64,000 bases of DNA, taken from contig JACPZX010000098.1 of the NCBI GenBank assembly GCA_016195325.1, forward strand, positions 1 through 64,000, in the 5' to 3' direction. This document shows positions 35,874 to 45,286 of this stretch, piece after piece. Position 1 is the stretch's first letter, and every line of letters starts with the position of its first letter. Under the pieces are notes generated by a model, which ran no database searches, was not told the DNA's origin, and saw nothing but the letters and a program-made list of their open reading frames with translations. Source of the DNA: Acidobacteriota bacterium (GTDB lineage Bacteria; Acidobacteriota; Polarisedimenticolia; JACPZX01). A program made the position numbers and the translations under genes.

Positions 35874-37087
35874 GGCAGCGGCGCTCCCATCGCCCGCTCG
35901 AGATCCGCGACGGCGAGCTGGTAGTCGAGGCCGGCCTGGACGGCCCGGAGCCTCAGATCGCGCGCCGTCTGGAGCGCCTGCAGCATCGCGACGAGTCCCG
36001 TCTGCCCCGAGCGGTACGAGTCCTCGGCCATCTTCTCCACCTCCGCCACGCGCGGCAGCATCTCATCCCGGAAGGTCATGTACTGCTCCCTCGACGCCGC
36101 GGCCACGGCCTGCGCCGAGAAGACATCCCCTCGAATCCGCGCGTCGAGGGCATCGCGCTCCGCCATCGCCTGCGAGAGCGCCGCCGACTCGGCCGCCACG
36201 AGGGCGCGGTGCGTCGTGAAGAGGGGGAGCTCGAACGAGACGGCCGCGCGCCATCCCCAGTCGAAGTCGGGCTCTCCGCGGTGCGTCACGGCGGCGTCGA
36301 GGACGGGGTCGGGGATCCTCTGCGCCCTCGCGAGTGTCACGCGCGCGCGGGCCTCCTCGACGCGGCCGTTCGCGATGGCCAGCTCGGCGCTCGAGGCGAG
36401 GGCGATCGAGGTCGCCGTGTCGGCGGAGATCTGCTCGGCCGCGTCGAGCCCGGTCGCCACCGACACCGGCTCTCCCGGAGTCCGGCCGAGGACCGTGTTC
36501 AGATCGGCCCCCGCGGCGGCGATCCGCGCGCGCGCCTCGCGAAGGCCGTTCTGCGCGTCGCCGCCGGCGAGCTCGGCCTGCAGGAGGTCGAGCCTCGGGG
36601 CGGCCCCCGACTCGAAGCGATCCTTGGCGGCGGCCGAGGTGCGCGCGGCGAGGTCCCGGATCGCCTGGAGCTCTTCGGCTCGTCGCTCCGCCGCGGCGAG
36701 GCCGTAGAAGGCGCGCCTCACGGCGACGCGCGTGTCGGCGATCGCCGCGGCGACGGCCGCGTCGGCGCTCCTGCGCCCCGCCTCGGCGACGTCGACGCGC
36801 TTCCCGCGCTTCCCCGCGACCTCCACCGGGAACGACAGCGTGAGCGAATCCTTAGGGGTCTCCCTGTCCTCCTCGATCGTCAGCGCCGGGTTCGGCCGCT
36901 CGCTCGCGACGCCGATCTGCGCGGCCGCCGTCGCCCCCGACAAGCGCGCGGCGGCGAGGGTCGGGTTGTGCGCGAGGGCGATCTCCATCGCCTGATCGAG
37001 GGTGAGGGGCGCGGTGTCGGGGGCCGGCGCGTCGGCGAAGGCGGCGCACGCCGAGAGAAGAAGGACCGCGGCGCGCGTTGCCGTCAC
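35870..37087 (-). CDS. TolC-family outer-membrane efflux channel
   Basis: A 405-residue protein with a signal peptide (ATRAAVLLLSACAAFADA) and two homologous halves of long helices. The family motif LTLDQAMEIALAHNPTLAAARL follows the signal, and the second half has ATSIALASSAELAIANGRVEEARARV. The GTG start overlaps the stop of the propeller gene (GTGA), and the stop overlaps the adaptor start. It is the outer-membrane duct of the RND system. Confidence 0.9.
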   Translation of the reverse strand: MTATRAAVLLLSACAAFADAPAPDTAPLTLDQAMEIALAHNPTLAAARLSGATAAAQIGVASERPNPALTIEEDRETPKDSLTLSFPVEVAGKRGKRVDVAEAGRRSADAAVAAAIADTRVAVRRAFYGLAAAERRAEELQAIRDLAARTSAAAKDRFESGAAPRLDLLQAELAGGDAQNGLREARARIAAAGADLNTVLGRTPGEPVSVATGLDAAEQISADTATSIALASSAELAIANGRVEEARARVTLARAQRIPDPVLDAAVTHRGEPDFDWGWRAAVSFELPLFTTHRALVAAESAALSQAMAERDALDARIRGDVFSAQAVAAASREQYMTFRDEMLPRVAEVEKMAEDSYRSGQTGLVAMLQALQTARDLRLRAVQAGLDYQLAVADLERAMGAPLP

Positions 37088-38070
37088 GGGAGGGCTGCGG
37101 GAAGCGTGTCCGCGACGAGGAGGAGCCCCCCGGCCTGCGGGTCGCAGACCCAGGCCTGATGCTGGTCGTCCACGACGACGCAGTGGCTTCCGGCCGCGGT
37201 CTTCACCGTCCCGAGGAGCGAGAGCTTCCCGGAGTCGGCGACGCCGAGGATGGCCATCGTCGCGCTCTTTCCGCCGGGGAAGTAAAGATGAGAGAGGCCG
37301 GGGTCGAAGGAGATGATGTCGACGCCGTCGCCGTTTCGGATCTCGTCGAGGAGCTTCCCGCCGTGGCGCGCGTCGAGGACGGCGGCCCTTCCTTCCGCGC
37401 AGCCGACGAAGAGGAACCCGCGCTTCGCGTCGAGCGCGAGGCCGCGCGATCCCTTGCACCCGTTCGGCCAGTGGCCGCTGAAGGCGCGTGCCTTGACGTC
37501 GAGCGCGATCGTCGCGTCCTCCCACAGGTTCGTGTACGCGCGGTCGCCGTCGATGACGAGGCTCTCCGGCCCTCCCGGCACCTTGAGGAAGGCCTTGTGC
37601 TCGGGGACCGGGGCGGCCCCCGGCGGCAGGGAGAAGATCTCGATCCGATCGTCCTCCGGCTCGGTGACCCACAGCTCTTCCGTCTTCTCGACCCACCGGA
37701 CGTAGTCCGGGCCCCCCTGGAGCGGCACGCTCGAGACGATCTTCTTCGAGAAGGGGTCGACGACGTCGAGCTTCTTCGAGGTCCGGTCGGTGGTGAAGAT
37801 CAGCCCCCGGCCGAAGTCCGCCGACGTGACCCCCTCGCCGTGTCCGCCCTTCCCGGGGGCCTCCGCGCTGAAGCCGGTGACGGGCTCGGCCGCTCTTGAG
37901 TTGGGATCAATAAGGTAGAGGCTCCCGGCGCGCCCCGCGGGGATGACGACGCGCTTGAGCTTAGGGAAGAAGGAGAGGTCGTCGAAGCCGATGGCCCCCG
38001 AGGCGCCGGGGAGGGGGAACGGCGTCGCGGTGAGGGTGACGAGGGTGGCGGCGAGAAGGACGTTCAACAC
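37084..38070 (-). CDS. Secreted YVTN/NHL-like beta-propeller protein
   Basis: A 328-residue protein with a signal peptide (VLNVLLAATLVTLTATPFPL). Repeats such as KKLDVVDPFSKKIVSSVPL, IEIFSLPPGA, AYTNLWEDATIALDVKARAF and AVLDARHGGKLLDEI are propeller blades of the kind used to record or bind periplasmic ligands. The start is a GTG with no clear ribosome site, 11 bp after the DUF1801 gene. It overlaps the TolC start, which suggests a role linked to the efflux operon. Confidence 0.75.
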   Translation of the reverse strand: MLNVLLAATLVTLTATPFPLPGASGAIGFDDLSFFPKLKRVVIPAGRAGSLYLIDPNSRAAEPVTGFSAEAPGKGGHGEGVTSADFGRGLIFTTDRTSKKLDVVDPFSKKIVSSVPLQGGPDYVRWVEKTEELWVTEPEDDRIEIFSLPPGAAPVPEHKAFLKVPGGPESLVIDGDRAYTNLWEDATIALDVKARAFSGHWPNGCKGSRGLALDAKRGFLFVGCAEGRAAVLDARHGGKLLDEIRNGDGVDIISFDPGLSHLYFPGGKSATMAILGVADSGKLSLLGTVKTAAGSHCVVVDDQHQAWVCDPQAGGLLLVADTLPAALP

Positions 38071-38081
38071 AGGCGACCATT

Positions 38082-38468
38082 CTAGAACAGCCGGCGGCCT
38101 ACGTCCTTCGCCGCGTTCTCCGCCACCCTCGCCTTCACGATCTTTCGGACCAGAGAGGCGGGGAGCGGCTTGTCGACCGTGAACCGGATCGTTCCTTTGG
38201 CGGTCTCGAATCGGGCGAGCTCCGCCTTGTGCGCAGCCATGGCCGCCATGCTCATCGGGAACAAGCTGCAATGGTTCTTGAAAGCCGCGAACGCCACCAG
38301 AAGGCGCGTGTCCCTGAAGGCCGGCATCTGGTAGCTGATCACCTCGGTGGCTTTCGGCGCTGCCGCCCGGATCGTCCTTCGGATCTTCTCGAGAGCCGCC
38401 CGCGCGTCGCCCGGGACTCCGGCGAGGTACTCGTCGATGGTCCGCGCGACGGGGCGCCCCTTCATCAT
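38082..38468 (-). CDS. DUF1801-domain protein
   Basis: A 128-residue cytoplasmic protein. TIDEYLAGVPGDARAALEKI, then PKATEVISYQMPAF and LVAFAAFKNHCSLFPMS, match the DUF1801/YdhG family, whose fold resembles iron-chaperone (frataxin-like) proteins; function is uncertain. It begins two bases after the argJ stop, with AGGA ahead of the ATG, so it is probably translated from the arginine operon message. Confidence 0.85.
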   Translation of the reverse strand: MMKGRPVARTIDEYLAGVPGDARAALEKIRRTIRAAAPKATEVISYQMPAFRDTRLLVAFAAFKNHCSLFPMSMAAMAAHKAELARFETAKGTIRFTVDKPLPASLVRKIVKARVAENAAKDVGRRLF

Positions 38469-38470
38469 GA

Positions 38471-39652
38471 CTACGTCCTGTACTCCGCGTTCATCGTGAT
38501 GTAGTCGTGGCCGAGATCGCAGGTGACCCTCGACGACGTCGCCTTCCCCGCGCCGAGGTCCACCGTCACGACGACCCTCTCCTTCGAGAAGAGGCGGACG
38601 GCGTCCTTCTCGCGGTAGAGCGCCGGCTCGCCGCCGACCACGAGGGAAAGCCCCCCCACCGACAGCGACACGCGCCGGCTCGAGAACCGCGCCCCGCTCC
38701 GACCGACGGCCGCCAGGATGCGCCCCCAGTTCGGGTCCCCCCCCGCGAGGGCGGTCTTCACGAGAGGGGAGGTCGCCACGGCGTGCGTCGCCGCCTTCGC
38801 GTCGCGCTCGCTCCGTGCACCGCACACGTTGATCTCCATCAGGCGGGTCGCCCCCTCGCCGTCCCGCACGATCATGTGGGCGAGGTCCCGGCAGACTGCG
38901 ATCAGCGCCTGACGAAACGCGGAAGCCTCGTCGAACGACGTCAGCGCCGCACCGCCGAGCTTTCCCGAGGCCATCAGCAGCACCGAGTCGTTCGTCGAGG
39001 TGTCGCCGTCCACCGAGATCGTGTGGAAGCTCCGGTCCGCCGCCTCGACGAGCGCGGCCTTGAGGAGCGCAGGCGAAGCCTCGACGTCCGTGAGAACGAA
39101 GGCGAGCATCGTCGCCATGTTCGGGTGGATCATCCCCGCCCCCTTCGCGAAGCCGACGACGCGCCCCCGCCGGGCGCCATGACGGAAGGTCGCGTGCGCG
39201 ACCTTCGGTCCGACGTCGGTCGTCAGGATCGCCTGCGAGGCGGCGTCGAGGCCGGACGGGGAGAGGCGGTTGATCGCGTCGGGGAGGGCCGCGCGGACCT
39301 TCGCGTCCGGGAGGACGACGCCGATGACGCCGGTCGAGGCGAGGAAGATCTCTTCGGGAGAACATGAAAGAAGCGAAGCCGCCCTTTCCCGCACCCGGCG
39401 CGCCGCGTCCAGTCCCGCGCGGCCGGTGACGGCGTTGGCGCACCCCGCGTTGACGACGGCGGCCCGGACGCGTCCGCCGTTCTTCCGCATCGCGAGGCGC
39501 GAGAGGACGACCGGGGCGGCCTGGAGCTGCGTCTTCGTGAAGATCGCGGCGGCCGCGGCGCCGTCGGGGGCGACGATCATCGCGACGTCGGGGCGCTTCT
39601 TCCGGATCCCGGCGCGGACGCCGCTCGCGAGAAACCCCTTGGGCAGCCTCAA
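38471..39652 (-). CDS. argJ: Bifunctional glutamate N-acetyltransferase/ornithine acetyltransferase ArgJ
   Basis: A 393-residue enzyme that moves the acetyl group from N-acetylornithine to glutamate, and may also acetylate glutamate from acetyl-CoA. [14 protein letters not shown] contains the self-cleavage site (Ala-Thr, with Thr as nucleophile); [16 protein letters not shown] and [13 protein letters not shown] are family signatures. The start is TTG overlapping the argH stop (TTGA), giving [16 protein letters not shown] as the N-terminus. The frame upstream of the TTG belongs to argH. Confidence 0.93.
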   Translation of the reverse strand: MRLPKGFLASGVRAGIRKKRPDVAMIVAPDGAAAAAIFTKTQLQAAPVVLSRLAMRKNGGRVRAAVVNAGCANAVTGRAGLDAARRVRERAASLLSCSPEEIFLASTGVIGVVLPDAKVRAALPDAINRLSPSGLDAASQAILTTDVGPKVAHATFRHGARRGRVVGFAKGAGMIHPNMATMLAFVLTDVEASPALLKAALVEAADRSFHTISVDGDTSTNDSVLLMASGKLGGAALTSFDEASAFRQALIAVCRDLAHMIVRDGEGATRLMEINVCGARSERDAKAATHAVATSPLVKTALAGGDPNWGRILAAVGRSGARFSSRRVSLSVGGLSLVVGGEPALYREKDAVRLFSKERVVVTVDLGAGKATSSRVTCDLGHDYITMNAEYRT

Positions 39653-41010
39653 CGTGAGCCTCTCTTCCGCCCGATCCGCGCCAGGGCGGCGCGGGCGGCG
39701 GCCTTCACGCGCGCCGGGGCCGTCCCGCCGAGGGCGCGCCGGCGGTTCAGCGCCTTCATCACGTCGAGCGAGGCGAGATCGGACCGGGTGACCCCCGACC
39801 CCACTGGCAAGTCGGCCAAGGCGACGCGGCGTCTTACAGCCGCGGCGATACGAAGTCCGACGATCTCGTGGGCGTCGCGGAAGGCAACGCCGCGCCGCGC
39901 GAGCGAGTCGGCCAGCTCGGTCGCAAGCGGAAGGTCCCCCGAGGCCGCCTCGCGCATCCGCTCGCGGTTGAGGCGCACGCCGTCCACGATCGCGGAGATC
40001 GCGGGGAGGACGAGGGCGAGCGTGGCCCCGGCGCGGAAGACCGGCTCCTTGTCGAGCTGCATGTCCTTGTCGTAGGCGAGGGGGAGCCCCTTCATCAGGG
40101 AGAGGAGCCCGGTCAGATCGCCGATCGAGCGGGCGGCGTGGCCGCGCGTCAGCTCGAGGATGTCGGGGTTCTTCTTGTGCGGCATGCGCGAGGAGCCCGT
40201 CGCGAGGCGGTCGGGGAGCTCGAGGTACGCGGCCTCGTCCGAGGTGAAGAAGATCAGATCCTCCGCGAGGCGCGACAGGTGCATGAGCAGGATCGACGCG
40301 GCGGCGAGGAAGTCGATCGCCGTGTCGCGATCCGAGACGGCGTCGATGGAATTTGCCGACGGCCGCGCGAAGCCGAGGGACTTCGCGAGGCGATGGCGAT
40401 CGATCGGCAGGGGAGTGCCGGCGAGCGCCGCCGAGCCGAGCGGGCATTCATCCCCCCGATCGCGGGCGGCGGCGAGGCGGTCGGCGTCCCGAAGGAGCAT
40501 CTCGACGTACGCGAGGCACCAGTGGCCGAAGGTGACGGGCTCGGCCTGCTTGAGGTGCGTGTAGCCGGGCATCGGCGTCGCCGCCTCCTCGATCGCGCGT
40601 CGGGCGAGGGCCGCGGCGAGGTCGAGGGCGGCGCCCCGCGCGGCGGCGAGGGCGCGCAGGAGGTGGAGCCTGAAGTCGGTCGCCACCTGATCGTTTCGCG
40701 AGCGGCCCGTGTGGAGCTTGCCGGCGAGGGGGCCGACCTTCAGGGCGAGCGCCGCCTCGACGAAGGAGTGCACGTCCTCATGCCGGGATGTGCTCGGGGG
40801 CGAAACCTTGCACGCCTCGCGGATCTCCGCGAGCGCGTGCGTGATCCTCTTCGCCTCGGTCTCCTTGAGGACTCCTGCGCGGCGGAGCGCGACGGCCCAG
40901 GCGATCGATCCCTCGATGTCCTCGTCGAGGAGCACGTGATCGACGGCGAACGAGTCGTTCAGCGCCCGGAGGAGCGCGCTCGGATCTCCCTGGAAGCGGC
41001 CGCCCCACAT
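39649..41010 (-). CDS. argH: Argininosuccinate lyase ArgH
   Basis: A 453-residue lyase that splits argininosuccinate to arginine and fumarate. GSSRMPHKKNPD is the fumarase/lyase superfamily signature with the catalytic serine loop; HTGRSRNDQVATD and TPMPGYTHLKQAEPVTFGHW are conserved active-site parts. ATG 41010 is preceded by AAGGAG at six bases. A GTG overlapping the argG stop (41037) would add nine residues and cannot be excluded. Confidence 0.95.
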   Translation of the reverse strand: MWGGRFQGDPSALLRALNDSFAVDHVLLDEDIEGSIAWAVALRRAGVLKETEAKRITHALAEIREACKVSPPSTSRHEDVHSFVEAALALKVGPLAGKLHTGRSRNDQVATDFRLHLLRALAAARGAALDLAAALARRAIEEAATPMPGYTHLKQAEPVTFGHWCLAYVEMLLRDADRLAAARDRGDECPLGSAALAGTPLPIDRHRLAKSLGFARPSANSIDAVSDRDTAIDFLAAASILLMHLSRLAEDLIFFTSDEAAYLELPDRLATGSSRMPHKKNPDILELTRGHAARSIGDLTGLLSLMKGLPLAYDKDMQLDKEPVFRAGATLALVLPAISAIVDGVRLNRERMREAASGDLPLATELADSLARRGVAFRDAHEIVGLRIAAAVRRRVALADLPVGSGVTRSDLASLDVMKALNRRRALGGTAPARVKAAARAALARIGRKRGSR

Positions 41011-41033
41011 CCGCCGCTCCTTCAACTGCGCCC

Positions 41034-42275
41034 TCACTTCGAGGCCGCGCGGCGCGCGTCGACGGGGATGGCCTCGCGCGGGGCGAGGCGGGCCCGGCCG
41101 CGGGTGGGGAGGCCGAAGAGGTGGATGAAGCCGGCGGCGTCCTTCGCGTCGTAGCCGCTCATGTCGAACGAGGCGAGGCGGCTCGAATAGAGCGAACGGC
41201 TCGACTCGCGGCCGACGACGGCGGCCGTCCCCTTGTAGAGCTTGAGGGCGACCGTGCCGGTGACGTTCGCGGCGATCGACGTCATGAACCCCTCGAGCGC
41301 CTCGCGCAGCGGCGAGAACCACTGCCCGAAGTAGACGATCTCGGCGTAGCGGAGGGCGAGGCGCTCCTTCTCGTGCACCGAGTCGCGATCGAGGGTGAGG
41401 GACTCCAGCGCCTTCAGCGCCGCGACGAGGATCGTCCCCCCCGGCGTCTCGTAGACGCCGCGCGACTTGATCCCGATGAGGCGGTTCTCGACGAGATCGG
41501 CGCGGCCCACGCCGTGGCGCCCGCCGATCGCGTTGAGCGTCTCGACGAGCTTCGCGGGGGAGAGCTTGCGCCCGTTCACGCTGACGGGGATCCCCGACTC
41601 GAAGCCGACGGTCACGCGCTCGGGCGTGGCCGGCGCCTTCCTCGGCGAGACGGTGAGCTGGAACATCCTCTCCTCGGGCTCGAAGGCGGGGTCCTCGAGG
41701 GGCCCTCCCTCGTGCGAGAGGTGCCACAGATTCCGGTCGCGCGAGTACGGGTCTTTCTTCGTGACGGGGACGGGGATGCCGCGCGCGGAGGCGTAGTCGA
41801 TCGCCTCCTCGCGCGAGGAGATCCCCCACTCTCGCCACGGCGCGATGACGGAGAGCTCCGGGGCGAGAGCCTGGTAGGCGAGCTCGAACCTCACCTGGTC
41901 GTTCCCCTTGCCGGTGCAGCCGTGCGCGACGGCGTCGCAGCCGGTCGCGAGGGCGATCTCGGCCTGCTTTTTCGCGATCAGCGGGCGCGCCGTCGCGGTG
42001 CCGAGGAGGTAGTCGCGCTCGTAGATGGCGCCGGCCCGCAGGACCGGGAAGATGTAGTCCTTCGCGAACTCCTCCCGGGCGTCCACCAGGTGGAAGCCGG
42101 CCGCGCCGGTGCGGCGCGCCTTCGCGCCGAGTCCCGACGTCTCCTCTTGCTGGCCGACGTCCACCGTCACGGCGACGACCTCGCAGCCGTAAGTCTCCTT
42201 CAGCCAGGGGATGATGATCGAGGTGTCGAGCCCGCCGGAGTAGGCGAGGGCGACCCTGCGGACCTTCGTCTTCAT
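41034..42275 (-). CDS. argG: Argininosuccinate synthase ArgG
   Basis: A 413-residue ligase joining citrulline and aspartate with ATP. ALAYSGGLDTSIIIPWL is the PP-loop ATP site, and AHGCTGKGNDQVRFEL is the citrulline/aspartate-binding signature. GGAG precedes the ATG by eight bases; the ATG also overlaps the argD stop (ATGA). Length is normal for the family. Confidence 0.96.
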   Translation of the reverse strand: MKTKVRRVALAYSGGLDTSIIIPWLKETYGCEVVAVTVDVGQQEETSGLGAKARRTGAAGFHLVDAREEFAKDYIFPVLRAGAIYERDYLLGTATARPLIAKKQAEIALATGCDAVAHGCTGKGNDQVRFELAYQALAPELSVIAPWREWGISSREEAIDYASARGIPVPVTKKDPYSRDRNLWHLSHEGGPLEDPAFEPEERMFQLTVSPRKAPATPERVTVGFESGIPVSVNGRKLSPAKLVETLNAIGGRHGVGRADLVENRLIGIKSRGVYETPGGTILVAALKALESLTLDRDSVHEKERLALRYAEIVYFGQWFSPLREALEGFMTSIAANVTGTVALKLYKGTAAVVGRESSRSLYSSRLASFDMSGYDAKDAAGFIHLFGLPTRGRARLAPREAIPVDARRAASK

Positions 42276-43486
42276 GGAGTCATCTCCGATGATGGTTGCG
42301 CGTCCGTGAGAATCTGCGTGAGCGTGACGACGAACTTCGAGAGGGCCGCCCGGGGGACGACGTACGGCGGGAGGATCCTGAGGACCCGCTCCCGCGACGT
42401 CCCGACGACGAATCCGCGGGCGAGGAGCTCCTTCGCCACGGGACCGGCCTCCCGATCCATCTCGATCCCCCACATGAGACCCGCGCCCCGGACGTCGGTG
42501 ATCGCGCGGCATTTCTTCTGAGCCTTCCGGAGCGTCTTCCCGAACCATGCACCCATCGCCGCGACCTTCGCGAGGAGGCCCTTCCGCTCGATCTCGTCGA
42601 GGAGGGTGAGGCCGAGGCGGCACGCGATGGGGTTGCCGCCGAAGGTCGTGCCGTGCTGCCCCGGCTTGATGACCCCGTCGAGCGCCGGGCCGGTCACGAC
42701 GGCGCCGAGGGGGAGGCCGCCGCCGAGGGGCTTCGCCATCGTGACGATGTCGGGGACGACCCCCGTGCGCTGAAAGGCGAAGAGCGACCCCGTGCGGCCG
42801 AGGCCGCATTGAATCTCGTCGAAAACAAGCAGGGCGCCGGTCCGATCGGCGAGGCGGCGCGCGAGGGCGAGGAACGAGGGGGTCATCGGGATGATCCCCC
42901 CTTCTCCCTGGATCGGCTCGACGAAGATCGCCAGCGTCGCTGAAGAGACCGCCGATGCGAGCGCGGCCTCGTCGTTCGGCGCCACGAACCGCGCTCCGGG
43001 AACCAGCGGGTGGAACGGCGCGCGGTAGGCCTCGTGCCCCGTGATCGAGACCGAGCCGAGGGTGCGCCCGTGAAAGCTCTCCGTGAGGGCGACGATCTCG
43101 GTGCGCCCCGGGTTTTTCAGCCGCGCGAGCTTCAGCGCCGCCTCGTTCGCCTCGGTGCCGCTGTTGCAGAAGAAGACGCGCGAGAGCCCGGAGCCCCGCA
43201 CGAGCCTCTCGGCGAGGAGCCCCTGCGCCGGGTGGTAGAAGAGGTTCGAGATGTGCAGGAGATTCTTCGACTCGTCGCGAAGCGCCCGGATCAGCGCGGG
43301 GTGCGCGTGCCCGAGCGCGTTGACCGCGATCCCCGCGAGGAGATCCCAGTGCTCCTTCCCGTCGGCGTCGAAGAGGCGGGCCCCCCGCCCGCGCCGGGGA
43401 TGGAAGGCGCGCCGCGTGTACGTGCCGAGGAGGAAGGCGCGCTCCCGCTCCTCCACGGCCGATGTGGACTCTTCAGGCAGCGCCAA
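42272..43486 (-). CDS. argD: Acetylornithine aminotransferase ArgD
   Basis: A 404-residue class III PLP aminotransferase. FFCNSGTEANEAALKLAR binds phosphate of PLP, LLVFDEIQCGLGRTG holds the PLP aspartate, and VTMAKPLGGGLPLGAV the Schiff-base lysine. The start is TTG at 43486 with GGGGGAA upstream, overlapping argB by 14 bp; a GTG ten codons later is an alternative. It makes N-acetylornithine from the semialdehyde. Confidence 0.94.
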   Translation of the reverse strand: MALPEESTSAVEERERAFLLGTYTRRAFHPRRGRGARLFDADGKEHWDLLAGIAVNALGHAHPALIRALRDESKNLLHISNLFYHPAQGLLAERLVRGSGLSRVFFCNSGTEANEAALKLARLKNPGRTEIVALTESFHGRTLGSVSITGHEAYRAPFHPLVPGARFVAPNDEAALASAVSSATLAIFVEPIQGEGGIIPMTPSFLALARRLADRTGALLVFDEIQCGLGRTGSLFAFQRTGVVPDIVTMAKPLGGGLPLGAVVTGPALDGVIKPGQHGTTFGGNPIACRLGLTLLDEIERKGLLAKVAAMGAWFGKTLRKAQKKCRAITDVRGAGLMWGIEMDREAGPVAKELLARGFVVGTSRERVLRILPPYVVPRAALSKFVVTLTQILTDAQPSSEMTP

Positions 43487-44255
43487 CGCGCGTTCCCCCT
43501 TTCCCTGTGGCGAGGGCGGCGGCGTGACGCCGCGGCCCCGCGATGACGACCTCGCTCACCCCGCGCGCGATCGCCTCGAGCGAGGCGGTCAATTTCGGGC
43601 GCATCCCGCCGCGCACGGCGTCCGACGCGAGAAGGCGCCCCAGCCCATCGGCGTCGATTCTCCGGACGACCTTGCCGTCGGCGTCGAAGACCCCCTCCAC
43701 GTCGGTGAGGAAGAGGAGCCGCCGCGCGCCGATCGCGGGGGCGAGGGCGGAGGCGGCCGCGTCGGCGTTCACGTTGAGGAGCTCGCCCCCCGCCGTCGCC
43801 GCGATCGAGGCGACGACCGGGAGCGACCCGGCGCCCAGGATCGCGAGAAGGAGTGCGGGCCGGCACGCGACGACGCGACCGACGCGGCCGAGATCGACCC
43901 CATGGACCCTTGGGTGGGGCTCGGCCACGAGCGTCCCCCCGTCGCAGCCCGCGATGCCCGTCGCGTCGATACCTCGAGCGATGAGATCGCTCACGAGCCG
44001 CTTGTTCACGAGCCCGGCGAGCACCGAGACGACGACGTCGAGGGTCGCGGCGTCGGTGATGCGGAGCCCCTCGTGCGTGCGCTTCGGGATTCCGGCGCGC
44101 TCGAGCGCGGCGTCGACCTGCCGGCCGCCGCCGTGGACGACGACGAAACGGTCCCCGGCCCTGAAGCGCGCCGCGATCGCGTCGAGCGCCGCCTCGCGGG
44201 GCTTCTCCTCCTCGAGGATGCGCCCCCCCAGCTTCACGACGAAGATCCCGCTCAC
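43473..44255 (-). CDS. argB: Acetylglutamate kinase ArgB
   Basis: A 260-residue amino-acid kinase. VVKLGGRILEEE is the phosphate loop, VVVHGGGRQVDAAL the substrate/ATP region, and LLNVNADAAASALAPAIGA the conserved Asn/Asp segment. The GTG start overlaps the argC stop (GTGA). It phosphorylates N-acetylglutamate, often the feedback-controlled step; the N-terminal helix that makes arginine-sensitive hexamers seems to be absent here. Confidence 0.94.
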   Translation of the reverse strand: MSGIFVVKLGGRILEEEKPREAALDAIAARFRAGDRFVVVHGGGRQVDAALERAGIPKRTHEGLRITDAATLDVVVSVLAGLVNKRLVSDLIARGIDATGIAGCDGGTLVAEPHPRVHGVDLGRVGRVVACRPALLLAILGAGSLPVVASIAATAGGELLNVNADAAASALAPAIGARRLLFLTDVEGVFDADGKVVRRIDADGLGRLLASDAVRGGMRPKLTASLEAIARGVSEVVIAGPRRHAAALATGKGGTRVGAA

Positions 44256-45286
44256 GCGAGGCCCGCCGTCTCGTCGAACCCGTACATCCGGTTGAAGTTC
44301 TGCACCGCCTGCGAGGCGGCCCCCTTGAGGAGGTTGTCGATGACCGAGACGACGACCGCCGACCTCCCGCCCTCGAGGAGCCGGTATCCGATCTCGGCGC
44401 GCGGTGTGCCGACCACCGCCCGAAGGTCCGGGAGATCGCCGTGCGGCCGCACGCGGACGAAGGGGGCGCGCAGGTAGGCGTCGTCGTAGATCGCGGAGAG
44501 ACGCTCCGGCGTCATCGGCGACGAGAAGCCGACGTAGAGGGTCGAGAGGATCCCGCGCACGATCGGCAGGAGGTGCGGGACGAAGACGAGCGGCGCGTCG
44601 TCGCCGAGCGAGAGCCCCTGCCGGATCTCAGGCTCGTGCCGGTGCGCGCCGACGCCGTAGGCCTTGAAGTTCCCGGCGAGCTCGGCGAACGAGAAGCTGA
44701 CGTCGCTTTTCTTCCCCGCCCCCGACACGCCGCTCTTGCCGTCGCAGACGATCGCGCGCCCGGGCTCGAGGATGGGAAGAAGAGGGCGCAGCGCGAGGAG
44801 GATCGACGTCGGGTAGCACCCCGGGTTGGCGACGAGGCGGCCGGCGCGCAGCTCGCCGTTGCACCACTCGGTCAGGCCGTAGACCGCCGTCTCGAGAAGC
44901 GCGGGGTCGGGGTGCGGAAAGCCGTACCACCGCTCGAACTCCGCCGCGTCCTTGAGGCGGAACGACCCCGAGAGGTCGACGACGCGCTTCCCGGAGGCCA
45001 CGAGCGCGGGGGCCAGCTCCGCCGACGTCTCGTTCGGGGTCGCGAGAAAGACGCAGTCGGGGCGGGAGTCGAGAAGGCGATCCATGGCGAAGGGCTCGAC
45101 GGCCGGGCCGCTCTTCCCGGCGAGGGCGGCGTGCACGCGCTCGAAGGGGACCGTCTCGCCGCGCGCGCTCCCGTGGAGCGTCGCGATCTCGGCGTTCGGA
45201 TGGGATGCGAGAAGCGCGGTCAACTCGGCGCCAGCGTACCCCGTGGCGCCGGCGACCGAGACCCGGACTTTCGGCGACTCCGCCAT
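44252..45286 (-). CDS. argC: N-acetyl-gamma-glutamyl-phosphate reductase ArgC
   Basis: A 344-residue NADPH-dependent reductase. VAGATGYAGAELTALL is the dinucleotide-binding start, VANPGCYPTSILLAL carries the catalytic cysteine, and HRHEPEI and VPHLLPIVRGI are conserved. Its ATG shares one base with the argR stop (TGATG). Confidence 0.95.
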   Translation of the reverse strand: MAESPKVRVSVAGATGYAGAELTALLASHPNAEIATLHGSARGETVPFERVHAALAGKSGPAVEPFAMDRLLDSRPDCVFLATPNETSAELAPALVASGKRVVDLSGSFRLKDAAEFERWYGFPHPDPALLETAVYGLTEWCNGELRAGRLVANPGCYPTSILLALRPLLPILEPGRAIVCDGKSGVSGAGKKSDVSFSFAELAGNFKAYGVGAHRHEPEIRQGLSLGDDAPLVFVPHLLPIVRGILSTLYVGFSSPMTPERLSAIYDDAYLRAPFVRVRPHGDLPDLRAVVGTPRAEIGYRLLEGGRSAVVVSVIDNLLKGAASQAVQNFNRMYGFDETAGLA